DNA from: Atherix ibis
Taxonomy: Eukaryota > Arthropoda > Insecta > Diptera > Athericidae
Length of the DNA stretch: 64,000 nucleotides
Reading direction: 5' to 3'
Assembly: GCA_958298945.1 (NCBI GenBank)
Contig: OY282610.1
Coordinates: 43,903,667-43,967,666, forward strand
The position numbers were made by a program, and so were the translations under genes. The notes below the pieces were generated by a model that searched no databases, had not been told where the DNA came from, and was given only the letters and a program-made list of their open reading frames with translations. How positions within the stretch are numbered: position 1 is the stretch's first letter; each line of letters starts with the position of its first letter. Below are positions 10,666-23,000 of the stretch, in pieces.

Positions 10666-11134
10666 TATTCACGAATAAATAAATAATTTTTTAAAAAACC
10701 TCAAAATTCGCGATACTTTTTAATCAGACCTCGTATGGTGACCACTATTAGGACATATTGGGAAACTTTCTTCTACCCGAATTGGATCAATTAGGCCTAC
10801 AGAACATGTGGCTCTAGCAAAACGGTGCCACATCACACACAGCTCGTGCTACGATGTAAATTTTGAGAGAAATTTTTCCCGGCCAAATCAAAAAGTGTTG
10901 TTATCGATTGGCAACCACGATCCCCTGATTCAAACCTTCCCGATTTTTTCATATTAGGGTACTTGAAGAAAAAGGTGCAGACGAAGAAACCAAATACAAC
11001 CTTGATGCTGAAGGACAACATTCGAAACGAAATTGCTGAAATAACACCAGAAGTGGTTATGAAAAATGTGCTTAAAAGAGATCGCCTTTGTGCTGCGGCC
11101 ATTTGACCGACATCATATTTTATAAATAATGCCA

Positions 11135-12749
11135 AAGACTATATAGCCAATTAATAAAATATAAATTGTAAAAATATATTTCATTTAAAAGTTATTAAAA
11201 AAAAAACTTCGACCTGGAACATATTTAACAAAATTAAAAACCAAAATAATAAAATATTAAAAGAATTTATGTTTTTTTTTTTTTTTGATAATAGGATTTT
11301 TATTTTGGTGTTATAAACCATTTCATTTTAAAGATATAGTTTTCTTCTTCTTTCTCTTCTATTTTCTTCATCATACACATTTTAGTCGTCCTTTTGATCG
11401 TCCATTACAGATATATATATAAGATTTCTATTATTACACATGGTTTTCTTATTCTTTTTTATAATAATTTTTTTTTTTTTAAATATTTATGAATATTATT
11501 ATTGTTACCATTATTTTTCAATAAATATTATGATTGTATTTATTATTATTATAATTATTATTATTATTATTATTAATATTATTATAATTATTGCTGATCT
11601 TATTGCAAATAATCGTTTTTATTTCCAGAGAATTATGTTTTTTATTTGTCAGTTCTCGTTATATGTTTTTTGTTTTTTAAATTTATTTCTTTTTTTCGCT
11701 TAAAATGTGCTTTTAGTTTTACAGTGTGTAGGAATATAAGAACATAATTGGCTTTAAATTTTTTACTGACTTTAATTGAGTCTGTTCAACCATCATTAAT
11801 CAAATTGCACCCACGCATTCATAATTATTTATTTATTTGTTCACATCTACTCATTGTTTAATAATAATTTCTCCATGTACTCAATTCAATCGTTCTCTAC
11901 TATTTTCACTATTATTACTACAGACTTTTTTCTTCTTCTTTTTTGTTTTGTTTTTAACGGCCAGTTTGTCCCATCAATTCTACTAAATCTAGAATAATTA
12001 ATATATTTTTGATTTAATATTATTATTCTAATTTTATTATGAAAGTATATTTGTATGTGTAAATTTTAAATTTGTATGTATTATTTTTTTTCTTTTCAAT
12101 AATAAATATTCTGCATTTTTTTTTTTTTTCATTAAATAATTGTTCTGATTCTTTTTATAAATGTACTACGTATGAATGCATGTTTATTAGATGCAAATGT
12201 ATATATGTGTGTATATAATAATCATATGTACATGAAACCTACAAAACTATAATAATATTTATATATTATATAATAATAAAATTGATTAATCTCTATTTGC
12301 TTTGAAATCTTTCATTTCCTTTCTTATCTTTCTTTTCTCAAAACTTTCATTATTTTCTCTTCATTTTTTTTCTATTGTATTACCAATTTTATTCCAAGAA
12401 CAAACAAACCACTTAAAATAACGTTTTTTATTATTGGTAATAGTTCGGAAAAAAAGAAATTAAAATGAATTTAATTTAAATATATACTCAAACTAGAGTT
12501 GAAGTGATTTTTTTAAATTTGAGTTTTCTAATTTAATAATATTAGTGCTGCCATTTAGGATCAACGAGTTTTCAATCGTTAAAAGGGAAAACTTGCAAAA
12601 AATAGAGGATATTAGAGGGTAGAATTTTAATTTATATAGAGTATAAAACTATTGGGTAGGTAGCGAGGTATGGAATACAATTAATATGTATATCTGTACT
12701 TAAGCCTATGTTGATGTATACAAAAGTGACAGTTTCGTAATACGATGCT
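11135..12749. other. AT-rich spacer with simple repeats
   Basis: Long T- and A-rich tracts plus a (TTA)n stretch at about 11539-11592. No coding or RNA gene recognised. Confidence 0.45.
11539..11592. repeat. (TTA)n microsatellite, interrupted
   Basis: Mostly ATT/TTA units with occasional interruptions. It produces a poly-isoleucine frame that is not a gene. Confidence 0.85.
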
Positions 12750-14305
12750 TAGATTAAAGAATACCATACGTCAGATTTTCGTATATGTGTAGACAATTTT
12801 GTGGCACAATTATTGCAGAAGCGGCGAGAAATCGTACTTCTTATATACTTTTGTGTAGATTTTTTTATGTAGACCTGACACCCACTGACATCTAGTTTTC
12901 GTAATAGAAATTTATTGAATTGCAAAAGCATAATTTATATTCATTTTAATTCACCTATTGGAAACAAAAATACAATTTAAACACAACGATTGGTAAATTT
13001 TATTTTTTATACAATATTTTGATACGAAATGGAATTCTATTTTACCATAGGTTTATTATTTATTTCGTAAATATCATTCAAATATAAAGCGTCTCAATTT
13101 TGTAGACTTTCGGAGAGTCTTTAAACGCGCCATTCTTCATGAAAGTGGTAACATACCAGAATGCTTAGCTTTTCTTGTCATTTTTAAAGTTGATATTTTG
13201 GCACTTATCGGAAAGTGCAAGTGAAAGTGTAGTTTTCATCTATTTAGAAGTATTTACGAAAAACTAAGTATTTATATAAAAAGTTATATTGTTAATAACA
13301 CATTTAATACGAAGTTTTTATTTCAGAAAATAAAGTGTTTTATAAAGAGTTGCTTTTAATCCAACAAAATGATGAAGTTGGGAATATCTTTCTTTCGGTA
13401 AGTTGACATCTTCACTTTTACTAGAGAAATTAACAAAAATTTAGTTTACAACGTGTTTAATTGGCTTTTAGTGATTTATTTGTTCCAAAAAGTGATTAAA
13501 ATGTGAAAAGTTCGTCATTCAATAACTGTAAACAAATGTGATGTTGACAGTTCAATGTTTACTAGAATATAGTTCAGTGCCGGTGTACATAAAATATGTA
13601 TTGTATAAGAAAATTTAAGGGAACGAATTTTTCAGTCTGTTTTCCATTGTTCTTTTCATTGAAATAAAATATATTCCGTAGTCTTATTATTTAAATAAAT
13701 TTGTTTGCATTTGTGATTTTGCTTGCTCTATTAGATGCATTTACTTAATAATAAATTTTTCAATTTTTTTTAGAATATTAGTTATTAATTATTTTAAGTA
13801 CATTAAATTTTCCACCTTGTAATTTAGTTTTAAAGCATTTGCTATAATTTTGTATACAACTTAAATTCTATATTATTAAGAATTTGATGTAATGTTCTAT
13901 GTAATTATGGCTTTAAATTTAAATGCACATGTCTATGTGTATATAAATTACCATTTCAATTCACAAACACATATTTATATCATAAAAAAGTTTCAAATAT
14001 CGACAAATGCTCGTTTAACATTAAAATTTATGTTTACGAAGTTGTGGTGTGGTATTAATTTCAATATAAGATTTTTATTTGTGCATTTTATAGCAAATAT
14101 ATATTTGTTTACGCATAAATGATATTTCACATATGAAAATGGTTTTAAACGAACTGTTTCAATCGCATACTGAAGTTTAAAATTAACCCCCACTGATTTA
14201 CGCCGTTTCTGTTATTTTACATGTATGTCCGTTCAACGAATGTATTACCAACAAAATTGTGCCACAATTTTTGTGTAGAGGCCTATCCAGTTCTTCTATA
14301 ATCTA
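12750..14305 (+). repeat. R element, intact 1556-bp copy
   Basis: Begins TAGATTAAAGAA and ends TTCTATAATCTA, so the termini are short imperfect inverted repeats. A further internal inverted match pairs CAATTTTGTGGCACAATT near 12795 with AATTGTGCCACAATT near 14255. The stretch CAAAAGTGACAGTTT lies just outside both ends (12721 and about 14322). It aligns with the copy at 4299-6442 and fragments at 3607-3970 and 6928-7075. No significant open frame. No known family recognised. Confidence 0.65.
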
Positions 14306-15318
14306 AAGTACGATGTTTGCAAAAGTGACAGTTTTGTAATATATCAGGGACTATTGGATTCTAGTGGCGAAAAATCTAACTTCAATTCTGCTCAAAATGC
14401 ATGTTTTCTCTCCTGTTTCATACAATTATGTACGCTAGCGCCATTTATTATTATGCAAATATACTAAATTATTCCATTTGAATTCCTAATAAGTATTTTA
14501 CTTAAAAACAACAGCAGACTAATGTCTAGAGTGCTTTTTAAAAGCTGCTGGTATTCTGATTTTTTATGAAAGGAGAACTTCTCTAATTACAATTTTACCA
14601 ATCTAAGTCTTTTATATTAATGATATGCACAAGCTTAATATCCAGCATTTTACTGATCTACCCTCTGATGAACTATATTTATAGTTTGAAACTATTGAGC
14701 TTTGCTTAAGGCAACAAAATTAATTTTACACAAATGTTTTTACTATAGGAATTATTGTAGTAAATAATATAGTAAATTTAAAGAAAAATAGTTTTCGTTT
14801 TAGTTGGAAAAGTAAATTTTCACAACACTTAACTGAAGCGATTGTTGTGCCACCTGCAATACACTAACTGAAGTTCGTCAGTAGTTTCTGTCAAAGTTTT
14901 GTTTAGATTGGATACATTGTCCACATTTCATATAATATCAACAATTTATATTAAAATTTTTATTATTCATGAATTATAGTGAAATTAACGATCATTTAGT
15001 ATAGCTATTATCGTGAATATTATTTTAAAATCTTTTGAGTATAGATATAAAGCTTGTTGATCTTTTGAGTATATAACTGCGCTAACTAATAATGCCATCT
15101 TTTGTAAATTAATTATAGCTAATATTTATAATTTCTTTAAAAAAAAAATAAAACTTTTAGTAAACAATAAATAGAAAAAATTGTATAATGAAAGTGAAGA
15201 GAAAGATACGGGCTATATTTAAAAAATATCATCTATGTTATAGTATCACTACAATTATTAATAATATACTATTTATTATACATATTATACTTAAAATTAT
15301 CTTGCATTGATGGCATTG

Positions 15319-15391
<73 letters not shown>

Positions 15392-15400
15392 AATATATAT
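15319..15400. repeat. (AT)n microsatellite
   Basis: About 80 bases of alternating A and T with a few interruptions (GTAT, AAAT). Confidence 0.9.
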
Positions 15401-16183
15401 TTTATTTATGTATTATAATTTTATAATTTGCAGAATTTTGAACTCTTTTATTTATTAATTTTTTTTTCGTTTTTGAATTATTCCATTCATGTTGTTAGAT
15501 ATTATTTTTTCTTCCATATCGATAAATATTAAATATTAATTAAGATTATTGTTTATTTTTATCAAAAATTAAAAACAATATAAATAAAATATTTTCCATC
15601 TAAATTATGACAAATATTTTTAAATTAAAAACATTTTCTTTTTAAATGATTTGGAATTGTTCAGTAAGAATTTTAAGTATTCGAAGAATTTTATTAAATC
15701 TTTAATTGTATATATAAGTTAGGTTTGTATTTATTTTTTTTTAATGGGACGTATAAAAATTTATTATTACTTGTATGGATTTTATGTCAGTTTGAGTAGT
15801 TTTTAAAAATAAATTTTTGTGTATTTTTATAGCTTGTAGAATTTAAGAAAATTAGTAATGTGAACGTTATTTTTTCTTCTTCAATTTTTAACTTTTAATT
15901 TATAATTTTTTTTTAAAACCAGTATATTTTCATTTGGTATAAAATTGTTATATTTGAATCAATTTAATTTCTTCGCATTACATTTTTGATTATTAATAAT
16001 GCTTATCAATTAATAACGAGCATATAAATTATAATTTTAATACTATATCAGACCTTATTTTGTATCATATTATATTAGAATACAATTTCGAGTTTAATTT
16101 TTGATGTCATTTTTAAATGTTCATAATAGCAGTTATATGTTCAATTGTATTCTTATATATTTATATGAACTCTATTATTTTTA

Positions 16184-16188
<5 letters not shown>

Positions 16189-16217
<29 letters not shown>
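16189..16217. repeat. (ATT)n microsatellite
   Basis: About ten uninterrupted ATT units. Confidence 0.85.
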
Positions 16218-16480
16218 GTTTTAATTTCATATATATATGAATATATATATATTTCTGGTAATATTTCAATTTTTCTTACTGTCATTAACTACAATAATTT
16301 TCATAAGTTAATAGTCATATTATTTGAATTTACAAATGTTTTTTTCCCTACAAATTAATATTAATTACAATTGTAATCATAATCATAAATTTATAATATA
16401 TTAGTTTTTTTTAATTAAATTTTATATCATCATTATTATTGTTTGTATTCTACAATAATATTATTTTATTATTAATATTA

Positions 16481-16482
<2 letters not shown>

Positions 16483-16529
<47 letters not shown>
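16483..16529. repeat. (ATT)n microsatellite
   Basis: About fifteen ATT units, preceded by a looser ATT-rich stretch. Confidence 0.88.
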
Positions 16530-16530
<1 letters not shown>

Positions 16531-19500
16531 AGTTGTTTTTATTGCTTGAGTTTAATGGCTATCGATAGTGAATGTAGGAGTTTCACTATCAAGTTTTGTT
16601 ATTCATTATCCTTTAAACTTCATAAAATAAAGGAAAAGTTTGTATTTATTTCTCAAGTAGTTTTTTTTTAGTATTGATCTAATACTAAAAAAAAAAATGA
16701 CTGGTTACTAAATTATATTTCATTTTGAAATCTAAAATATTTTGATTATATACAATATTTACGTTACTTTTTAAATTGTTTTACAAAATCATATCGTTTG
16801 TCCTACCATCTATGATAATTGATATTAAACTTAAAACTGGTAAGTTTTTATATTAAAATATTGTTTACTTTTTATAATAATAATTTTAAACTTATTATTT
16901 GATAATAAAGATTTGCTGACATATTTATGATTTGGACATTTAAAATATTAATATGTACTCCAGAAGCAATGGCCTTGATCTTGGATTACAGAAAATAAAA
17001 AATACATAACTTTTCCTACAAAGAACAATTTGTATAAAATTAATAATAAAAAATTCCACAGCGAATATTAATTAATAAAAGAATAAAAATTGAAATAGTT
17101 CAAAAATATAATTTATTAAAATAGAATTAAAGCAGAAATTTCAAAGTTTAAATCAACGTAGAACTTAACTACAAATATGGTATGACCAAAATTCAGTTGA
17201 AAACTGTAAACCGTAAACTGATGATTGAAAATGAAACTTGAATTATAATTGATAATTTTATAAAATATATTAATTGATATTATCAAAAAAATGAAGAAAA
17301 ATTTTTTTTTAAATAGCTTTCATAATTTTACTAACGTTGAGAAGGTCTAGAAGTGATTGAAAAAATCACAATGTATATTGGAAAAACGTTAACTATTCGA
17401 AATTGAAGTTCAGATATCAGATTTAGGATGAAATTATTACTCTACATTTATTTTTAGAAAATACTATTTATTAAAAATAAATAAGATATTTTAATCAATA
17501 ACAAAATACACATTTTATATACCCTTTTGGTTTTCGGAAGTATATTTGAATGAACATATGAAAAATGAAATTTTATACATAAAATAATATTAAAGATATT
17601 ATTTTATTCATTATATTTTTGTGTAAATAAAATAAAAATGGGTAATAAGTATTATATACTTTTATAATCTATACGAAAATACCTAGCAGGTAAATAAGTT
17701 TCACTATCATTAAAATCTACTTACTGACTGTTAATTCATCTGTTAGACTTTGTCATTGCAACAAAATTTATTTTATTAATATTTATTATTTATTGTAAGC
17801 ATAATCGAAAAAAAATCGATTAAATGTAACCAAAATATGAAGGTTTTATAACAAAACGCTACCGTCTACCATTTTCATAAGAAACGATCGTTCTGCCACC
17901 TACAGTGTTTGATACGATGCACACCCACCCACCCATTGAGCAGGGCAATATATTTTCTTCATATATTTTTTTCTCACTATAATATTGCTGTTAAAATTTT
18001 AAATTTTTTGAATTATATTATTATCAAGAACATTTTAGTCTCCAAATAAATCGAATGAGTATGCCCACAATTTCAAACACAATTAAAAAAGTACTTTCTC
18101 AGTTGTCAGTTCTGTTTGCAGTGCTGCCAATAGATTTAAAATTTTTTTTATTTTTTTTATATGTGGAAACATTATTAAAATTGAAATCAAAAGTAAGGTG
18201 AGTCTAAAAGTAATTTTTAGTTCAATTGAAAATATGAGTATTTTATAAACTCAGTGCAATTACAATATATTTAGTGTCTCAAATTGCCAAAATTTGGTAA
18301 TAATTTCCGTTGAGATTCCTTGTTATAAATCGAAATTATGTTTGGGTAATTAGAGAACTTTTATTACAATAGTTTTTAAGAAACCTTTTTTTTTTAACTT
18401 CTTAAAATCAAATTTTTGTTCTTCCATAATTTAAAGGTTCCATCTGAAAATGAGTATGATGGTTTTTTTTTTTTAAATTTTTATTTACTATAACCTAAAA
18501 TATAATTTATAAAAATATGAGATCAATTTAAAAAAAATAATTAAAAAGATAAAACAATAAATTGACACAAATATGATTTTATATTATAGAAAAGAAAAGG
18601 AGATATTTTCAAATGATTCAATAGTGCTTTTTGGGGTGTAATAAATTTCAAAATTTTCCAATTTATAATCTTCTGATTTGTTTACTTTTTCCATAATTAC
18701 TAATTTATATGACATACTTGGCTTTTAGTGAAAATTTTTGAAATTTAACGACAATTTTATTCCATAAAAATAGGACATAATTTTTTTTTGCCTTTTTATT
18801 ATCAAATTTCTATTTAACGTTCACATTATCTCTTTTTCCTATTCTTCCTTTGAAATTCTCTCACAATAAAATTAAAATTATTACTTTTTTTTTTTTTACT
18901 TTTCCTTGAATTATTAATTATTATTATTTTATTGTTTCTTGACTTTTCTTTTTAAATGTATCCATCATAAATACTATTATTCAATAAAAATTTTATCGAA
19001 TCCGATAGCATTCATAAAAATTCCCATCGAAAATAGATCTTTTAGTCGATGATCAATTTTTATTTATTATAAATATTTTAATCATATATATATATATGTT
19101 TTGTATAATGCTTATATATATGTATGTATGCATGTTTTTACTTAATAATCATGATCACCTACGAAACTACAGTAAAATATCTCTTGGAGTGCTTTATAAG
19201 CATATCTATTATTAACATTCTAATTTCTATATCATATTTGCATATGTGAGTTTTTATTTATGCAATGTATGTATGTATATTTATTTTTTCTTTTCTATAT
19301 ATCTATATATCTATATATATATATATAACGTAGCATATAGATGAATATATATTTAATTTTTTTTTATATTGTATTTTTTTCTTTTAGTTATACCATCTTT
19401 ATCATCATTATTATCATTATTATTATTGTTAATTTCATTTTGTTTTTATTTAAATCAATAATTTTAATTATTGTTATACTATTGCATTTATATTATTTAT

Positions 19501-19907
19501 TTATTTATTTATATAATAATGGAAGTATTGTCAAAAAACTTGTTTGTTACTTTTATGCTATTTTGTTGAAATGAATTTCTTTATCATAAGTTTATGTTAA
19601 ATTTTATTTATTAATATTATAATAAATGTGTATATTAAAAATAATATAGAAATAAATATTGCCATGAATTGATCTGTTCTTCACTTTTTTTTTTTAAATT
19701 TAAGATACACACATATTTAAGTCATAGTTGTACTCATACTAGTGGAGCTTATGCATATTCATTTATAAATTTATATATTAACAATTATATGTTATTCTGT
19801 CTTATATATAACAAGAATAATTTGAAAGTTCTTGTCAGCTCTTCTTTTCCTCATCAATCATTTATTTCAATTTGATTGATTTATTATTAAATACTGATTG
19901 TTTGATT

Positions 19908-20094
19908 TTAAAGTAGTTGTGCTATGACCGGATCCAGGAGGCACATATGTTCTGCACCACGTACAGGTAGCCGATTCAAGCAAAAATGTCGAATCATTTC
20001 TGGAATTGATTCAAACGGTCGACTAAATTGACCCAAGATAAATTGTCCTGAATCATTGCGTTGTATACGCATATGCATAAAACCCTTGGCACTC
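19908..20094 (-). CDS. SH2 adaptor, last coding exon (C-terminal half of SH2)
   Basis: Acceptor TTTTATATAG|GAGTGCC. The exon encodes SAKGFMHMRIQ, FILGQFSRPFESIPEMIRHF and LPVRGAEHMCLLDPVIAQLL, then TAA. These are the central beta-strands, second helix and closing strand of an SH2 domain. The protein ends only eight residues after LLDPV, so the SH2 domain is C-terminal, as in the SHB group. The 88-bp intron before it has donor TTGAA|GTAAGT. Confidence 0.9.
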
Positions 20095-23000
20095 CTATAT
20101 AAAACGAAAACAAACAAAAAATTTACAGACAAATTTATACCATATACAGCAGGAATAATATTTTATTTCGATTTGGACTTACTTCAAAGATAAGGAATAA
20201 TCCTGTTTGGTCGATTCGCAATTTCTGACTAGAAAGCTTCCTTCGCTTAATGGTCGTAAGGTGCTTTCTGCATCCACACGAGTTATTGCTCCATGATACC
20301 AACTAAATTGAACATTATTTAAAAATTATTTTTTTATTTATTTTTAAGTGGCCATACAATTTTTTTTTTTAAAAAAACACAAAAAATAACTATTAATATA
20401 CGAGGGTCATTCAACAAGTACTTAGCCTACAAAAGAAAAACGAAAATTTTGGAAAGGTGGCAATTTATGTTTCCACATAATCTCCTTCAAGCTCGATACA
20501 CTTGGCCCAGCGATGCTCTGACTTTTTTAAACCGTCCAAAAAATACATTTTCTCGAGGGAAGCAAAATAGGCCTCCGTGGCGACGATGACCTCCTCATTC
20601 GACCTAAATCTATTCCCGGCGAGTGATTTTTTCAGGTTTGGAAACAAAAAGTATTAACAGGGGGCCAAATCTGGAGAGTACGGTGGATGGGGCAGCAATT
20701 CGTAGCGCAATTCGACCAATTTGGCCATGGCGACGGCGGAGGTGTGAGCCGGCGCGTTGTCGTGGTGGAACAGCACTTTTTTCTTCGCAAAGCGGGGCCG
20801 CTTTTTCTTCAATTCGACGTCAAATCGGCCCAATAAGTCAGCATAGTAGCGCCCCGTGATTGTTTTACCCTTCTCGAGGTAATCGATGTGGATCACACCT
20901 TGTGAATCCCAGAAAACGGTGACCATCGCCGGGTGAAGTCCACTGTTTCGACTGTTCCTTGGTCTCTGGTGTGTACCAGTGAATCCATGTTTCGTCGACG
21001 GTCACGAAACGACGCAAGAACTCCGCTGGATTGCGCTGAAACAGCGCCAAACAAGTCGCCGACGTGGTCTCACGGTTGCGCTTGTTTTCCGGTGTGAGCA
21101 AATGCGGCACCCATCGCGCCGACAGCTTTCTCATTCCCAGTTCTTCGTGTAGAATATGATGCACCGGTCCTACTGCGAGGCCCACAGTCTCAGCTATCTC
21201 GTGAACCTTCAATCGACGGTCTGCCAACACGAGATCGTGGACTTTTTTTAACGTTTTCCTCTGTAGCAGCCGTTTTCGGGGCATCTGGGCGTGGCTCATC
21301 AAAAACCGACGTGCGGCCACGAACAAACTCGTTGAACCAATTCTTGACGGTCGCCATCGAAGGAGAAGAGTCACCATGCACAGCATCCAAGAGATCTTTG
21401 ATTTCGCTGCGCGTTTTCCCTTCCAAAAACAAGAATCTAATCATCGAACGATATTGTTCTTTTTCCATTTTTGTGCGACCGACCGATACGCTGGCTTTCA
21501 AAGGCTCTCAAAACAAAACTAATAAAGGGAATCAACTGAAACTTTGACAGTAAGCTACTAAAAGAATGTACTGCACGATGGTAAATTTCTTTTGTGACAG
21601 TAGTTCCATCGGGCGGTGAGGCTAAGTACCTGTTGAATGACCCTCGTATAATCATGATTTTCTATTTAACATCTTGTTTAATATAAGTGACTTTTTATTT
21701 TCATTTAAAAAACACAAAATAAGTGACTTTTTATTTTATTTAAAAAAATTTTAACGACGCAAATTTTTTATATTAAAATATAGTTTTTAAAAAAAAAAAA
21801 TATATTTTGATTAAATGGAAGTTTTGTAAAATGGAAAAATGATGTTATGAGAGAATTCTTAGACTAGCATTGAAATTATGTCCTTTTTGTTTCAAAAGTT
21901 TGAAGAGCTAAAATTATTTTTCATAAACTTAATTTTTTATTATATTGTAAAACTCATAAAAAATTTAATTTCTATATCATTTTTTTGGGACTAGGATTTT
22001 TTAATGATATTATTTGTTAATTTTGGTAGCATTTGCTTGTGTGATATTATTTGTTAATTTTGGTAGCATTTGCTTGTGTAAATTTCCTTAAAATGTCATA
22101 TTTTGTAATATTTATACTGAAATATTATTCTTAGTGCCATGACAACAAAGGCCATCTGGTGGCAATAAAAGGCCATATCGGCTATGTAATTAGTTGGATT
22201 TGTTCTCTTTAATCAAGTTCACTTATTAGATTTTCTTTTTCAAGCAAAAAATAATTGTTAATTAAAATTATTACTGGTTGTAATAGTTTTTGTTTGTTTG
22301 TTGATAACATAAAATATAATATTTAAATATTTATTACCCTTGTCGGTCCAATGGTACACTAACATCGATTAAATCGACAGCATTTGGAAAGCCGGTGCTA
22401 CCTAAATTTAAATTAAGGCCGCGGGATGATGATGCTTTTGTATCCAAACTTCCAAATTTATTTGGTGGCTTTAAATCACATATATTCAATGTAAGATTTT
22501 GTCGATACATTCCTAGAAAGAATAATGGTAATTTTAATAATTTTAAATAATTTTAATAATAAATAAAATCGATTAATGTCCTAATCATATAGGATCTATT
22601 TGAATGAACAAGGATTTAATAGATGTAATGATTTATTTAAATTTGATAAAATATAATTTTAGAAAAAAAAAATTTAATTTAATTTTGAAAATTTATTCCC
22701 TCATTAAAAATTGATTTAATAGAATTAGATGCACTCCCATTAATGCATAGAGAAAAGGACTTTAATAAGGAACCGATTTGATAGTGTACATGAAATTTGA
22801 TTGGATATGTTCCACTTTAAATGCAATAAATCTGATTGACGAAATTCGAATAAAATGAAACATATCCCTTGGTCGTCTATAGGTACGCTTTTAATTTATT
22901 AATTAGAATGTGTTAGATGATCACGTTTCACAAGTATTTTGGCTGGTATCACGAAACCACAAATACCAATTCATGACACCTGTCTAGCATAATCCATGGA

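Larger units (their letters stand above)
9812..10733 (+). mobile_element. DD34D mariner (family M3) nested in the DD41D element
   Basis: Inverted ends begin CGAGGTCTGTTCAAAAAGTA and, from the right, CGAGGTCTGATTAAAAAGTA. They are flanked by TA at 9810-9811 and 10734-10735. Deleting the element restores the host reading as Val-Thr-Val-Tyr-Gly, as expected in the DD41D enzyme. At about 920 bp it is shorter than a full mariner. Confidence 0.92.
9330..11134 (+). mobile_element. old DD41D mariner-like element, split by another mariner
   Basis: The two halves, 9330-9811 and 10736-11134, are the front and back of one DD41D transposase. The front shows SVAEYSRISYIRRAKELGI (helix-turn-helix) and ISDEADFDLVGFVNKQN (first Asp). 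The back shows NMWL.QNGATSHTARATM, where the second catalytic Asp is now Asn, and ends HLTDIIFYK. Many stops and shifts are present. The intervening 9812-10733 is a separate mariner. Confidence 0.8.
14306..19907. other. 5.6-kb AT-rich intergenic spacer
   Basis: This holds microsatellites (entered separately) and long A/T tracts. No protein-like frame, transposon or RNA gene was recognised. It lies beyond the 3' end of the SH2 gene and probably includes that gene's 3' UTR near 19900. Confidence 0.5.

Noticed and set aside
11440..11703. Ile/Phe-rich frame resembling a membrane protein
   Set aside because: Generated by (TTA)n and T-rich tracts.
15319..15400. AT tract considered as an origin or centromere-like element
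   Set aside because: A simple dinucleotide microsatellite explains it; nothing else supports a replication or centromere role.
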